From assembly GCA_024278415.1 (NCBI GenBank), contig JAJRTI010000215.1, positions 1-23,238 on the forward strand: a stretch of DNA of 23,238 bases. Reading direction: 5' to 3'. The position numbers and the translations under genes were made by a program. The stretch comes from Planctomycetota bacterium. GTDB taxonomy: Bacteria; Planctomycetota; Brocadiia; JAJRTI01. This document shows positions 6,884-13,491 of this stretch, piece after piece; the stretch's first letter is position 1; each line of letters opens with the position of its first letter. The notes under the pieces were generated by a model. The model made no database searches. It had not been told where the DNA came from and was given only the letters and a program-made list of their open reading frames with translations.

Positions 6884-8065
6884 ATGTCCATTATCGACGC
6901 GATCAAGACCGAGGTGCAGGGAATCGAGAACATGCTCATTGAGGTGCGGCGCGATCTGCACGGCCACCCCGAACTGGGCTTCCAAGAGCACCGCACCGCG
7001 GGCATAGTTGCCGACCGGCTGACGGAGGCCGGGCTGGCCGTGCAGACCGGGGTGGGTAAGACCGGCGTGGTGGCGCGTGTTGACGGCGATGGGGACAAGT
7101 GCTTCGGGTTGCGCGGCGACATGGACGCGCTGCCCATCGAGGAGCTGGCGGACGTGCCGTACAAGTCGGCCACGCCCGGCATCATGCATGCCTGCGGCCA
7201 CGACGTGCATACGACCGCGCTGCTGGGTGCGGGGCTCGTGCTCCAGAAGCTGCGCGATCGGCTTCCGGGCAAGGTGAAGCTCGTGTTCCAGCCGGCTGAA
7301 GAGACCGTGGGTGGTGCGATGCCCATGATTGAGGATGGCGTGCTGGAGAACCCCAAGGTCGGCGCGGCCTGCGCGATCCACACAGACGGCGACATCCCAT
7401 GGCACACCATCGGCCTGCTCTACGGCGAGAATCTGGCGGCCGCGGACGTGCTCGAGATCGACATCGAGGGCCGGGGCGTGCACGGCGCGATGCCGCACGA
7501 GGGCCGGGATCCGATCCTGGCCGCGTCCAACGTGGTCGTGGCGCTCCAGCAGCTTGTGAGCCGGCGCATGGATCCCCTCGATCCAGCCGTGCTGAGCATC
7601 TGTGCGATTGAGGGGGGGACCGCGTTCAACATCATCCCGCCCAAAGTGTCGCTCAAGGGCACGGTGCGTACGCTGAACGAGGAGACGCGGGCCAAGATGG
7701 AGGAGTGGGTGCTGGAAGTGGCCGCGCACGCAGCCGAGGCCTACGGTTGCACCGCGCACGTGAACTACATGCGCGGCTGCCCGCCGCTGGTGACGGACCA
7801 CGACGTGACCGCGACCGTGGAGCGCGCGGGCACGAGGGCGCTGGGCGAGGAGAACGTGGTGATCCGTAAGAAGCCGGTCATGGGTGCGGAGGATTTTGCC
7901 TATTTTGCGGAGCGTGTGCCGTCGGCGCACATCATGCTGGGCATCAAGCCCGACGCGGACTACCCCAAGATCAGCTTCCACGATCCCCACTACTGGGCCG
8001 ACGACCGATGCCTCGCGACGGGCGTGACGATCTTGTGCGCCGCGGCTTTCGAGTGGTTGGGGTAG
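6884..8065 (+). CDS. M20D-family amidohydrolase (hippurate/N-acyl amino acid hydrolase type)
   Basis: 393 residues, the normal size for M20D enzymes such as hippurate hydrolase and aminoacylases. The N-terminus 'RRDLHGHPELGFQE' and the signature 'HACGHDVHT' (H102, C104, H106) are diagnostic. The expected metal-site and catalytic residues are in place: C104 and H106, E139-E140 in 'QPAEE', H166 and H366. 'GAEDFAYF' near the C-terminus is also typical. The middle part holds the usual small dimerisation domain (about residues 185-300). The enzyme should remove an acyl group from an N-acyl amino acid or similar amide, in the cytoplasm, since no signal peptide is seen. Exact substrate cannot be read from sequence. 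AGGAG lies 6 bases before the ATG. The gene stands alone, divergent from DUF362. Confidence 0.9.
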   Translation: MSIIDAIKTEVQGIENMLIEVRRDLHGHPELGFQEHRTAGIVADRLTEAGLAVQTGVGKTGVVARVDGDGDKCFGLRGDMDALPIEELADVPYKSATPGIMHACGHDVHTTALLGAGLVLQKLRDRLPGKVKLVFQPAEETVGGAMPMIEDGVLENPKVGAACAIHTDGDIPWHTIGLLYGENLAAADVLEIDIEGRGVHGAMPHEGRDPILAASNVVVALQQLVSRRMDPLDPAVLSICAIEGGTAFNIIPPKVSLKGTVRTLNEETRAKMEEWVLEVAAHAAEAYGCTAHVNYMRGCPPLVTDHDVTATVERAGTRALGEENVVIRKKPVMGAEDFAYFAERVPSAHIMLGIKPDADYPKISFHDPHYWADDRCLATGVTILCAAAFEWLG

Positions 8066-8261
8066 AGCCCGGCAGGGGAAGACACGGGACACCGCGCTTG
8101 AAGCGGCAGATACCGCGCGACGGGGCGTGGCCGCGTGCTTGTGCATCAACCAGGGCCGGCCTCCTCGCGCAGCCTCTGGCCGCCATCAAAGAGATCGGAG
8201 ATATCCCACGGGTTGGCGGAACCGCCCCTTGGATGCCTTCACGGCCAGCAACCGCGACAAA

Positions 8262-8380
8262 AAACAGGAAGTTGCGCGGTGTGCGCGTACTCTCGACAGC
8301 GTATTGCGTGTCTCGAATCGCGATCCGAATACGCAATACGCAATACGGAACAGCAAACCTGCGCCCCACACGCCATGTCT
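8262..8380 (+). repeat. Dispersed repeat, copy 1 of an inverted pair
   Basis: About 119 bp that recurs in reverse orientation at 12917-13027 with roughly 90 percent identity by eye. Inside it CGTATTGCGT (8300-8309) pairs with ACGCAATACG (8331-8340) to form a hairpin. The heptamer ATACGCA occurs twice here (8329-8342), followed by ATACGGA; the other copy has one unit fewer. No protein is encoded. Confidence 0.8.
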
Positions 8381-8557
8381 TGCCTCTGATCCATGGCGGT
8401 TCGTGGCCTTGGGTGCGAGCACAGCCCGCCTTGTGAAGCTGCCATCACGCTGCTTATGCATGCTCTGGGGTGAGAAGTGAAAAGAACTTCCGATATCCTC
8501 GTGTGGCTGGGTGTCGGTTGTGGGGGGGGGCGGCGTTCAAGTCGCGCCATTCTCGTC

Positions 8558-8578
8558 GAAAACCGAAAACCGAAAACC
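8558..8578 (+). repeat. GAAAACC heptanucleotide tandem array
   Basis: Three exact copies of GAAAACC in a row, followed by a degenerate fourth unit to 8585. It lies in the non-coding stretch upstream of the signalling genes. Confidence 0.75.
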
Positions 8579-8841
8579 GATAATTCGTCCATTGGATCAG
8601 TGATTTCACGGAAGTCGTGGCCACCCCGGCGAGGCGGATATCGTGCCGAACACCATTGGGGCAGGACCTTTCTCAGAAATGGCGCCCTGATTCCCGGAGG
8701 GCGGGATGGCAGGGCTGCTCGGGAGAAGTGGGGGGGGAACCGGGCGATCCTGGCGTAAGAGTTGCGCGTCAGCCCCCCGCGCCTGGGTTCGCACCAGTGA
8801 GCCTCGGCCGGGGCGCATGGGGAAACTCCTGTTCCTCAGAG

Positions 8842-8870
8842 TTGACTTGTGGTGTTTTGTGTTGTACAAC
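8842..8870 (+). promoter_or_regulatory. Sigma70-type promoter with overlapping palindrome, signalling operon
   Basis: TTGACT (8842-8847), a 17-bp spacer, then TACAAC (8865-8870), within locally AT-rich DNA. The perfect 10-bp palindrome GTTGTACAAC (8861-8870) covers the -10 element, which suggests an operator. Transcription would start near 8877, after the possible ATG at 8874, which supports ATG 8943 as the first gene's start. Confidence 0.6.
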
Positions 8871-8942
8871 GATATGTCATGTGACCCGGTGATGGCATCT
8901 GATACATCAGCGGTGCTTGGCCGCGAGTTCGGGAGCACTGTC

Positions 8943-9524
8943 ATGCGCGATCAGTCAACGACAGACCGAAGCCCCAATCAGCAAGCTTTCCTGGATGTGG
9001 AAGGTGCGGCTGTGTACTTGGGTCTCAACGACCAGACTGTGCGTCGGTTTGCTCGGGAGGGCAGGATGCCGGCGTTCAAGATGGGGCGCGAGTGGCGATT
9101 CAGGCGGACCACGCTCGACTCGTGGATCGAGTCCAGGCAGATGGGGGGGGCGCCGTCCCGCGTGCTGGTAGTGGACGACGAGGCCGCGATCCTGCGTCTC
9201 GTGGCTGCCGTGCTGAAGCAGGCGGGCTTCGATGTTGTCACCGCAGCCAGTGGCGCAGCCGCGCTCGATTTGGCTGCACAGTCGCTCCCAGACGTGATCA
9301 TGCTGGACCTCAAAATGCCGGACATGGACGGCCCTGAGACGCTTCGGCGCTTGCGCGAGCGCGGGGACGACACGCCGGTCATCATTCTGTCTGGCTACCC
9401 CGACAGCGAACTCATGCACCGGGCTCTACAGTTTTCCCCACTCATGGTGCTCGCCAAGCCGGCCGAGTCTGGACAGTTGGTCGAGGCTGTGAAGAGGGCA
9501 CTCAAGACGCACGAGCCAGCCTAG
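8943..9524 (+). CDS. Excisionase-type HTH domain fused to a response-regulator receiver domain
   Basis: 193 residues. Residues 14-66 ('FLDVEGAAVYLGLNDQTVRR...GRMPAFKMGREWRFRRTTLDSWI') match the HTH_17/excisionase DNA-binding family, which is related to MerR winged helices. Residues 71-190 are a CheY-like receiver with the acidic pair in 'VVDDE', phospho-acceptor D122 ('MLDLKMPDMDG') and K172 ('LAKP'). The DNA-binding part comes before the receiver, the reverse of ordinary response regulators. It presumably binds DNA under control of phosphorylation, probably by the kinase encoded 15 bases downstream; that link is inference. ATG 8943 has GGGAG 7 bases upstream; in-frame ATGs at 8874 and 8892 lack such a site, and the predicted promoter would place transcription start after the first of them. 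Confidence 0.85.
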   Translation: MRDQSTTDRSPNQQAFLDVEGAAVYLGLNDQTVRRFAREGRMPAFKMGREWRFRRTTLDSWIESRQMGGAPSRVLVVDDEAAILRLVAAVLKQAGFDVVTAASGAAALDLAAQSLPDVIMLDLKMPDMDGPETLRRLRERGDDTPVIILSGYPDSELMHRALQFSPLMVLAKPAESGQLVEAVKRALKTHEPA

Positions 9525-9539
9525 GCGTTATGCAGGAAC

Positions 9540-11519
9540 ATGGCTGATAGTCCATACAGACTGCTGCTTATCGAGGACGATCCTGAGGACGCGTTCCTGG
9601 TGTGCGAACTCCTGGTCGGCTTGGCTGGCATCGAGGGTACCCGACGCGGCTTCGAAGTCGAGCAGGCCACGCGCCTGGACGAAGGTCTGGAGTTGGCCCA
9701 AGAGGACGGGTTCGACGTGCTCTTGCTGGATCTGGGGCTGCCCGACAGCGACGGGCACGATACGGTCACCCGCGCCCGGAGCGCAGCGCCGTCGTTGCCG
9801 ATTATTGTGCTGACCGACCGCGACGACGAAGCTTCCGGCTACGAGGCCGTGCAGCTCGGGGCGCAGGACTTCCTCTCTAAGAGCAATCTGAACAGCGCGC
9901 TTCTCAGGCGGAGTCTCCTCGCCGCCATCGAGAGGCACCACCTGTCGGCCGAATTGGATCGCCGTGCACAGGAGCTGCACACGCTCTTGCGCGTCCATGA
10001 GACAACCATCGCCACCATGCCCTCGGCGCTGCTTGTGCTGGACTGCGGCCTAAACGTCGTCATGGCGAACCGGCGATATCTGGAGGTGACAGACGTGGGC
10101 CAGGGCGAGGTTGCGGGCAAGAACGTGGCCGACATCCTCCCCAGCACCTTGCTGCACGAACAAGGCCTCTATGAACGCATGCGCCGGGTCGCGGAAGACG
10201 GCGGGGAGGACACGGCCACCGGGGTGCTCCACGAGTCCGCGGACCACGACCGCAAGTTCTTGGACATTCGCATCTGTGGCGTGCACTCGCCCGAGGGCGC
10301 TCCCACGGAGCCGCGGGTGCTGGTCGTGATCGAGGACGTGACGCAGCAGACCGTGCTGGAGCGCCAACTGCGGCAGGCCGCGAAGATGGAATCCGTGGGC
10401 CAACTCGCCAGCGGCGTGGCCCACGACTTCAACAACCTATTGACCGGCATCAAGGGCTACGCGCAACTCGCGCTCCAGAGCGCCGGACCGGGGTCGTCCG
10501 TGTCCGCGGATCTCAACGAGATCTGTGAACTCACGACCCGCGCATCCAACCTCACGCGGCAGCTCTTGATGTTCGGCCGGCAGCAGCCCATGGATCCTGT
10601 GCCCATAGACCTCAACACCGTCGTCAAGGACATGCTGGGGATGCTCCGGCGGCTCATCGGCGAGCACATCGAGCTGGCGTTCGAGGCTGGAGAGAACCTG
10701 GGGCTTGTCTTGGCCGACCCCTCGCAGATGGAGCAAGTGGTGCTCAACCTCGCGGTCAATGCCCGCGACGCGATGCCCCAAGGAGGGAAGCTCCTCATTC
10801 GTACGGCCAACGTTGAACTGAGGCACCGCTACGTGAGGACTCACCTCGGCGCCCGCATTGGGCCCAAGGTGCAACTCTCGGTCAGCGATACAGGCTGCGG
10901 CATGGACGAGGAGACGCGCGACCACATCTTCGAGCCGTTCTTCACGACCAAGGAACTGGGCCGGGGCACGGGCCTCGGCCTCGCCGTGGTGTACGGCGTT
11001 GTCAAGCAGCACAGCGGGTACATCTGGGTGGACAGCGAACTCGGCAAGGGCTCGACGTTTGACATTTTTCTGGACCGGGTGGACACGGAATTGCGGCCGG
11101 AAGAGGACGATGCGGTCGCATCCCCCGCGCCTGCCGGCTCGGAGACGATCCTGCTTGTCGAGGATGAGCCGGCCGTGCGGCTCACGATCCAGCGAGCGCT
11201 CGAACTCAACGGTTACGCGGTCTCGAGCGCAGCGAACCCCGAGGAGGCGCTGGCCTTGTTCGGCCAGGAGGGCGCGGGCCACTTCCAGTTGCTGGTGACA
11301 GATGTGGTCTTGCCAGGCGGCAACGGGCCAAGCCTGTTTGAGTCCCTCTTGGGCGAGGACTCCGGCCTGAAGGTGCTGTTCATGTCAGGCTACAGCAGCG
11401 ATACGGTTGTTGCCCAAGGCGCGATTGAGAAGGGCCGCGCCTTTATCCAGAAGCCCTTCGGCCCACAGGCGCTGCTGGCCATGGTGAGGCAAGTGCTTGA
11501 CGCGGGAGACGCGCCATGA
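9540..11519 (+). CDS. Soluble hybrid histidine kinase, REC-PAS-HisKA-HATPase-REC
   Basis: 659 residues with no membrane segment or signal peptide. Domains in order: receiver (about 7-125, phospho-acceptor D64 in 'LLLDLGLPDSDG'), a helical linker, a PAS-like sensor (about 150-265), HisKA with H295 in 'GVAHDFNNLL', a HATPase with N-box N407 ('NLAVNARDAM'), 'DTGCGM' and 'GRGTGLGL' (474-481), and a second receiver (about 533-655, D588 in 'LLVTDVVLPGGNG'). The HDFNN H-box is common in kinases that work with NtrC-type regulators. Input probably comes by phosphotransfer to the first receiver or by a ligand or partner of the PAS domain. The stop codon overlaps the start of the sigma54 activator (ATGA), so the two are almost certainly co-translated partners. 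The AGGA lies only 2 bases before the ATG, a poor spacing that may lower expression. Confidence 0.92.
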   Translation: MADSPYRLLLIEDDPEDAFLVCELLVGLAGIEGTRRGFEVEQATRLDEGLELAQEDGFDVLLLDLGLPDSDGHDTVTRARSAAPSLPIIVLTDRDDEASGYEAVQLGAQDFLSKSNLNSALLRRSLLAAIERHHLSAELDRRAQELHTLLRVHETTIATMPSALLVLDCGLNVVMANRRYLEVTDVGQGEVAGKNVADILPSTLLHEQGLYERMRRVAEDGGEDTATGVLHESADHDRKFLDIRICGVHSPEGAPTEPRVLVVIEDVTQQTVLERQLRQAAKMESVGQLASGVAHDFNNLLTGIKGYAQLALQSAGPGSSVSADLNEICELTTRASNLTRQLLMFGRQQPMDPVPIDLNTVVKDMLGMLRRLIGEHIELAFEAGENLGLVLADPSQMEQVVLNLAVNARDAMPQGGKLLIRTANVELRHRYVRTHLGARIGPKVQLSVSDTGCGMDEETRDHIFEPFFTTKELGRGTGLGLAVVYGVVKQHSGYIWVDSELGKGSTFDIFLDRVDTELRPEEDDAVASPAPAGSETILLVEDEPAVRLTIQRALELNGYAVSSAANPEEALALFGQEGAGHFQLLVTDVVLPGGNGPSLFESLLGEDSGLKVLFMSGYSSDTVVAQGAIEKGRAFIQKPFGPQALLAMVRQVLDAGDAP

Positions 11520-12886
11520 GTACGCAAGACCAACCTCCACGATTGCTCATTGTCGACGATGACGAGTACATCCGGCGGCTGTGTGAACGCGTCGCGGTCG
11601 GGATGGGGTTCTCCTGCGCGACATCGGCCAATGGCCGCCAGGCCGCCGACCTCATGGCCGGCCAAGAGTTCGACATCGTGCTGACGGACGTGCGCATGCC
11701 TGATGGCGACGGCTTTGAGCTTTTCGAGCACGTCAAGACCCACGCGCCACAGACCGCGGTAGCCATGATGACCGGCTACGGCACGATCGAGCAAGCCGTC
11801 ACCGCGTTCAAGGCCGGCGTGCAGGACTACCTCACCAAGCCGTTCGAACTGGATGCGCTCTCGAATCTGCTGCGTGATCTCGCACAGTGGCACGGCCGTA
11901 GCGACGCGGAGCTGGGCCTGGGGAGCGCGGCCGAGGGCGGTGAGGCGTTCCATGGTATCGCGGGTACGTACGAAGTCATGAAGGACGTGTTTCGGCGAAT
12001 CATGCGCACCGCGGCCGTGGACAGCACCGTGCTGATCCTGGGCGAAAGCGGCACCGGCAAAGAACTCGTCGCACGCGCGATCCACGAGTGCAGCCTCCGG
12101 GCCGGCGAGCCCTTTATGCCGTTGGACTGCGGCGCGATCAGCGGCGAGCTGGTCGAGAGCGAACTTTTTGGCCACGTGAAGGGCGCGTATACCAACGCGT
12201 TCGAGTCGTCGCCCGGCATCTTGAGGGGCGCAGAACGCGGCACCGTGTTCCTCGACGAGATCGGTGAACTGCCGGTGCAAGTGCAGGCGAAGTTCCTGCG
12301 CGCACTCCAAGAGAAAGAAGTCCGACCCGTGGGCGCGGTCAAGCCCGAACCCTTCCATGCGCGGGTCCTCGCGGCCACGAACCGTGAGCTGGAGCAAGAT
12401 ATTGTCGATGGCCGCTTCCGCAAGGATCTCTTCTACCGCCTGCACGTCGTGCCTATTCTTGTGCCGCCATTGCGGAAGCGCCGAGAGGACATTCCGCTGC
12501 TTGTGGATGAGTTCCTCAAGAAATACGCGTCCCAGCGCCTCGTGGTTACGGACGAGGCCATGAGCGTGCTCATGCAGCACGACTGGCCCGGCAACGTCAG
12601 GGAGCTGGAGAACTGCATCGAACGAGCCTGCGTCATGAACACGACCGGGCGCATTGGCCCCGAAGACCTTTTCCTGGGCGCCGGGTCCAAAAGCCGCCCT
12701 GCCGAGGAGGCGACCGTGGATGATGGCGGCATCAAGCCGCTCGTGGACTACGAAAAGGAGGGCATCCTGAGGGCGCTGGCCAAGACGGGCTACAACAAGG
12801 CCCAAGCGGCCAAGGGGCTCGGGATTGCCATACCCACGCTCTACGCCAAGATGAAGAAATACGGGATCCCGCTGAAGCCCGAGTAG
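11516..12886 (+). CDS. NtrC-family sigma54-dependent response regulator (REC-AAA+-Fis HTH)
   Basis: 456 residues, the usual length. The receiver (9-125) has D14-D16, D58 ('LTDVRMPDGDG') and K108. The AAA+ domain (about 142-375) has Walker A GESGTGKE (176-183), Walker B 'VFLDEIGE' (D247, E248) and the arginine-rich 'FRKDLFYRL' segment. A Fis-type HTH ends the protein ('YNKAQAAKGLGIAIPTLYAKMKKYGI', about 427-452). These proteins hydrolyse ATP to open promoters bound by sigma54 RNA polymerase. The sigma54-contact loop, normally GAFTGA, reads GAYTNA at residues 223-228; Phe to Tyr is mild, but Gly to Asn is unusual. ATG 11516 overlaps the kinase stop and has GGGAG 7 bases upstream. The likely input is the kinase before it; a likely target is the promoter at 13395. 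Confidence 0.93.
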   Translation: MSTQDQPPRLLIVDDDEYIRRLCERVAVGMGFSCATSANGRQAADLMAGQEFDIVLTDVRMPDGDGFELFEHVKTHAPQTAVAMMTGYGTIEQAVTAFKAGVQDYLTKPFELDALSNLLRDLAQWHGRSDAELGLGSAAEGGEAFHGIAGTYEVMKDVFRRIMRTAAVDSTVLILGESGTGKELVARAIHECSLRAGEPFMPLDCGAISGELVESELFGHVKGAYTNAFESSPGILRGAERGTVFLDEIGELPVQVQAKFLRALQEKEVRPVGAVKPEPFHARVLAATNRELEQDIVDGRFRKDLFYRLHVVPILVPPLRKRREDIPLLVDEFLKKYASQRLVVTDEAMSVLMQHDWPGNVRELENCIERACVMNTTGRIGPEDLFLGAGSKSRPAEEATVDDGGIKPLVDYEKEGILRALAKTGYNKAQAAKGLGIAIPTLYAKMKKYGIPLKPE

Positions 12887-12916
12887 CCGGCGTGGCCGGT
12901 TGGGCGTGATAGGGGA

Positions 12917-13027
12917 GACAAGGCGTGTGGGGCGCAGGTTCGCTGTTCCGTATTGCGTATTTGGATCGCGATTCGAGATACGCAATGCGCTGCCGAGAGT
13001 GCGCGCACACCGCGCAACTTCTTGTTT
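12917..13027 (-). repeat. Dispersed repeat, copy 2 of an inverted pair
   Basis: About 111 bp, the reverse complement of 8262-8380. It begins 31 bases after the sigma54 activator stop codon. The pair differs by scattered substitutions and by one 7-base unit (ATACGCA). With copy 1 it brackets the HTH-REC, kinase and activator genes. Confidence 0.8.
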
Positions 13028-13050
13028 CTCGCCGGCTTCGCGGCGAGAAA
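13025..13050. repeat. Perfect 10-bp hairpin
   Basis: TTTCTCGCCG (13025-13034) and CGGCGAGAAA (13041-13050) pair perfectly round a 6-base loop. It could act as a transcript end or stabiliser after the three-gene operon, although no T-run follows on the + strand. Confidence 0.55.
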
Positions 13051-13076
13051 GGGGCGGCGGCGCTGCCGTCGGGCCG

Positions 13077-13156
13077 CTTGTAGTAGGGCGATTTATCGCC
13101 CGTCTGCCTCGTGAGAGCAAGGACGTTCGACGGGCAATGAATTGCCCTACTACAAG
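13077..13156. repeat. REP-like double palindrome
   Basis: Two 28-bp arms (13077-13104 and 13129-13156) are inverted repeats of each other with 25 of 28 matches, separated by 24 bases. Each arm holds its own palindrome: GGGCGATTTATCGCCC (13086-13101) and GGGCAATGAATTGCCC (13132-13147). Paired palindromes of this kind are typical of REP/BIME-type elements. Confidence 0.75.
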
Positions 13157-13182
13157 CCACGTCGCCTCGCGCCGCACACATC

Positions 13183-13196
13183 GACAACATGTTGTC
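13183..13196. promoter_or_regulatory. Perfect 14-bp palindrome, enhancer-site candidate
   Basis: GACAACATGTTGTC is perfectly self-complementary and stands about 212 bp upstream of the sigma54 -24 element. This is a normal distance for an NtrC-type enhancer site. Binding by the activator encoded at 11516-12886 is inference. Confidence 0.5.
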
Positions 13197-13394
13197 CCGA
13201 GATTTGCGCGAAGGCACTAACGGCATTTCGCGATCTGACGTTAGATTTCCTTCTGGAGCCTTTAGTTTCTTAACGGCCTGTCGAGGGCAAACGGGCAGAT
13301 AAGCAGAGCGTTTGGCGTTCAGGAATGCGATTCACCCAAGCGGGCGGCCTCTATCTGGGGGAGACGAGTCTCCGGGCACGAAGCCCTGCCCTCT

Positions 13395-13408
13395 GGCACG
13401 CGTCCTGC
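13395..13408 (+). promoter_or_regulatory. Sigma54 (-24/-12) promoter for the HD-GYP gene
   Basis: CTGGCACG, four bases, then CTGCGA. The invariant GG (13395-13396) and GC (13407-13408) are exactly 10 bp apart, as sigma54 requires, and the -24 box matches the consensus TGGCACG fully. Transcription would start near 13420, about 70 bases before the HD-GYP ATG. Confidence 0.72.
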
Positions 13409-13491
13409 GATAGGGCGAGCAATACCTTTCCCACCTCACGGTGGGTATGTTCCGGCTGATCGCAACACGACACGAAGTGTAGGTGACAAGG

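Larger units (their letters stand above)
8066..8942. other. Long non-coding stretch with dispersed repeats
   Basis: This 877-base gap between the amidohydrolase and the signalling genes has no convincing gene: frames are short, overlap on both strands and show no recognisable protein pattern. It contains one arm of the inverted repeat pair (8262-8380), a GAAAACC heptamer array (8558-8578) and the promoter for the signalling genes (8842-8870). I see nothing definite in 8066-8261 and 8590-8840. Confidence 0.6.
12887..13491. other. Regulatory and repeat-rich gap between the sigma54 activator and the HD-GYP gene
   Basis: 605 bases with no convincing gene. In order it holds copy 2 of the inverted repeat (12917-13027), a 10-bp hairpin (13025-13050), a double palindrome (13077-13156), a 14-bp palindrome (13183-13196), and a sigma54 promoter (13395-13408). 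I see nothing clear in 13200-13390. Confidence 0.65.

Noticed and set aside
6764..8149. Upstream extension of the DUF362 frame to 805 codons, antisense to the amidohydrolase
   Set aside because: The extension is the complement of a well-supported gene. The twin-arginine leader and ribosome site place the real start at 6763.
8782..8798. T-arm-like GGGTTCGCACC sequence suggesting a tRNA
   Set aside because: The stem and loop are out of register by one base and no matching acceptor, D-arm or anticodon arm is found nearby.
11390..13177. 595-codon minus-strand frame opposite the sigma54 activator
   Set aside because: It is a shadow of the activator gene and runs into the repeat region; its composition is unlike a protein.
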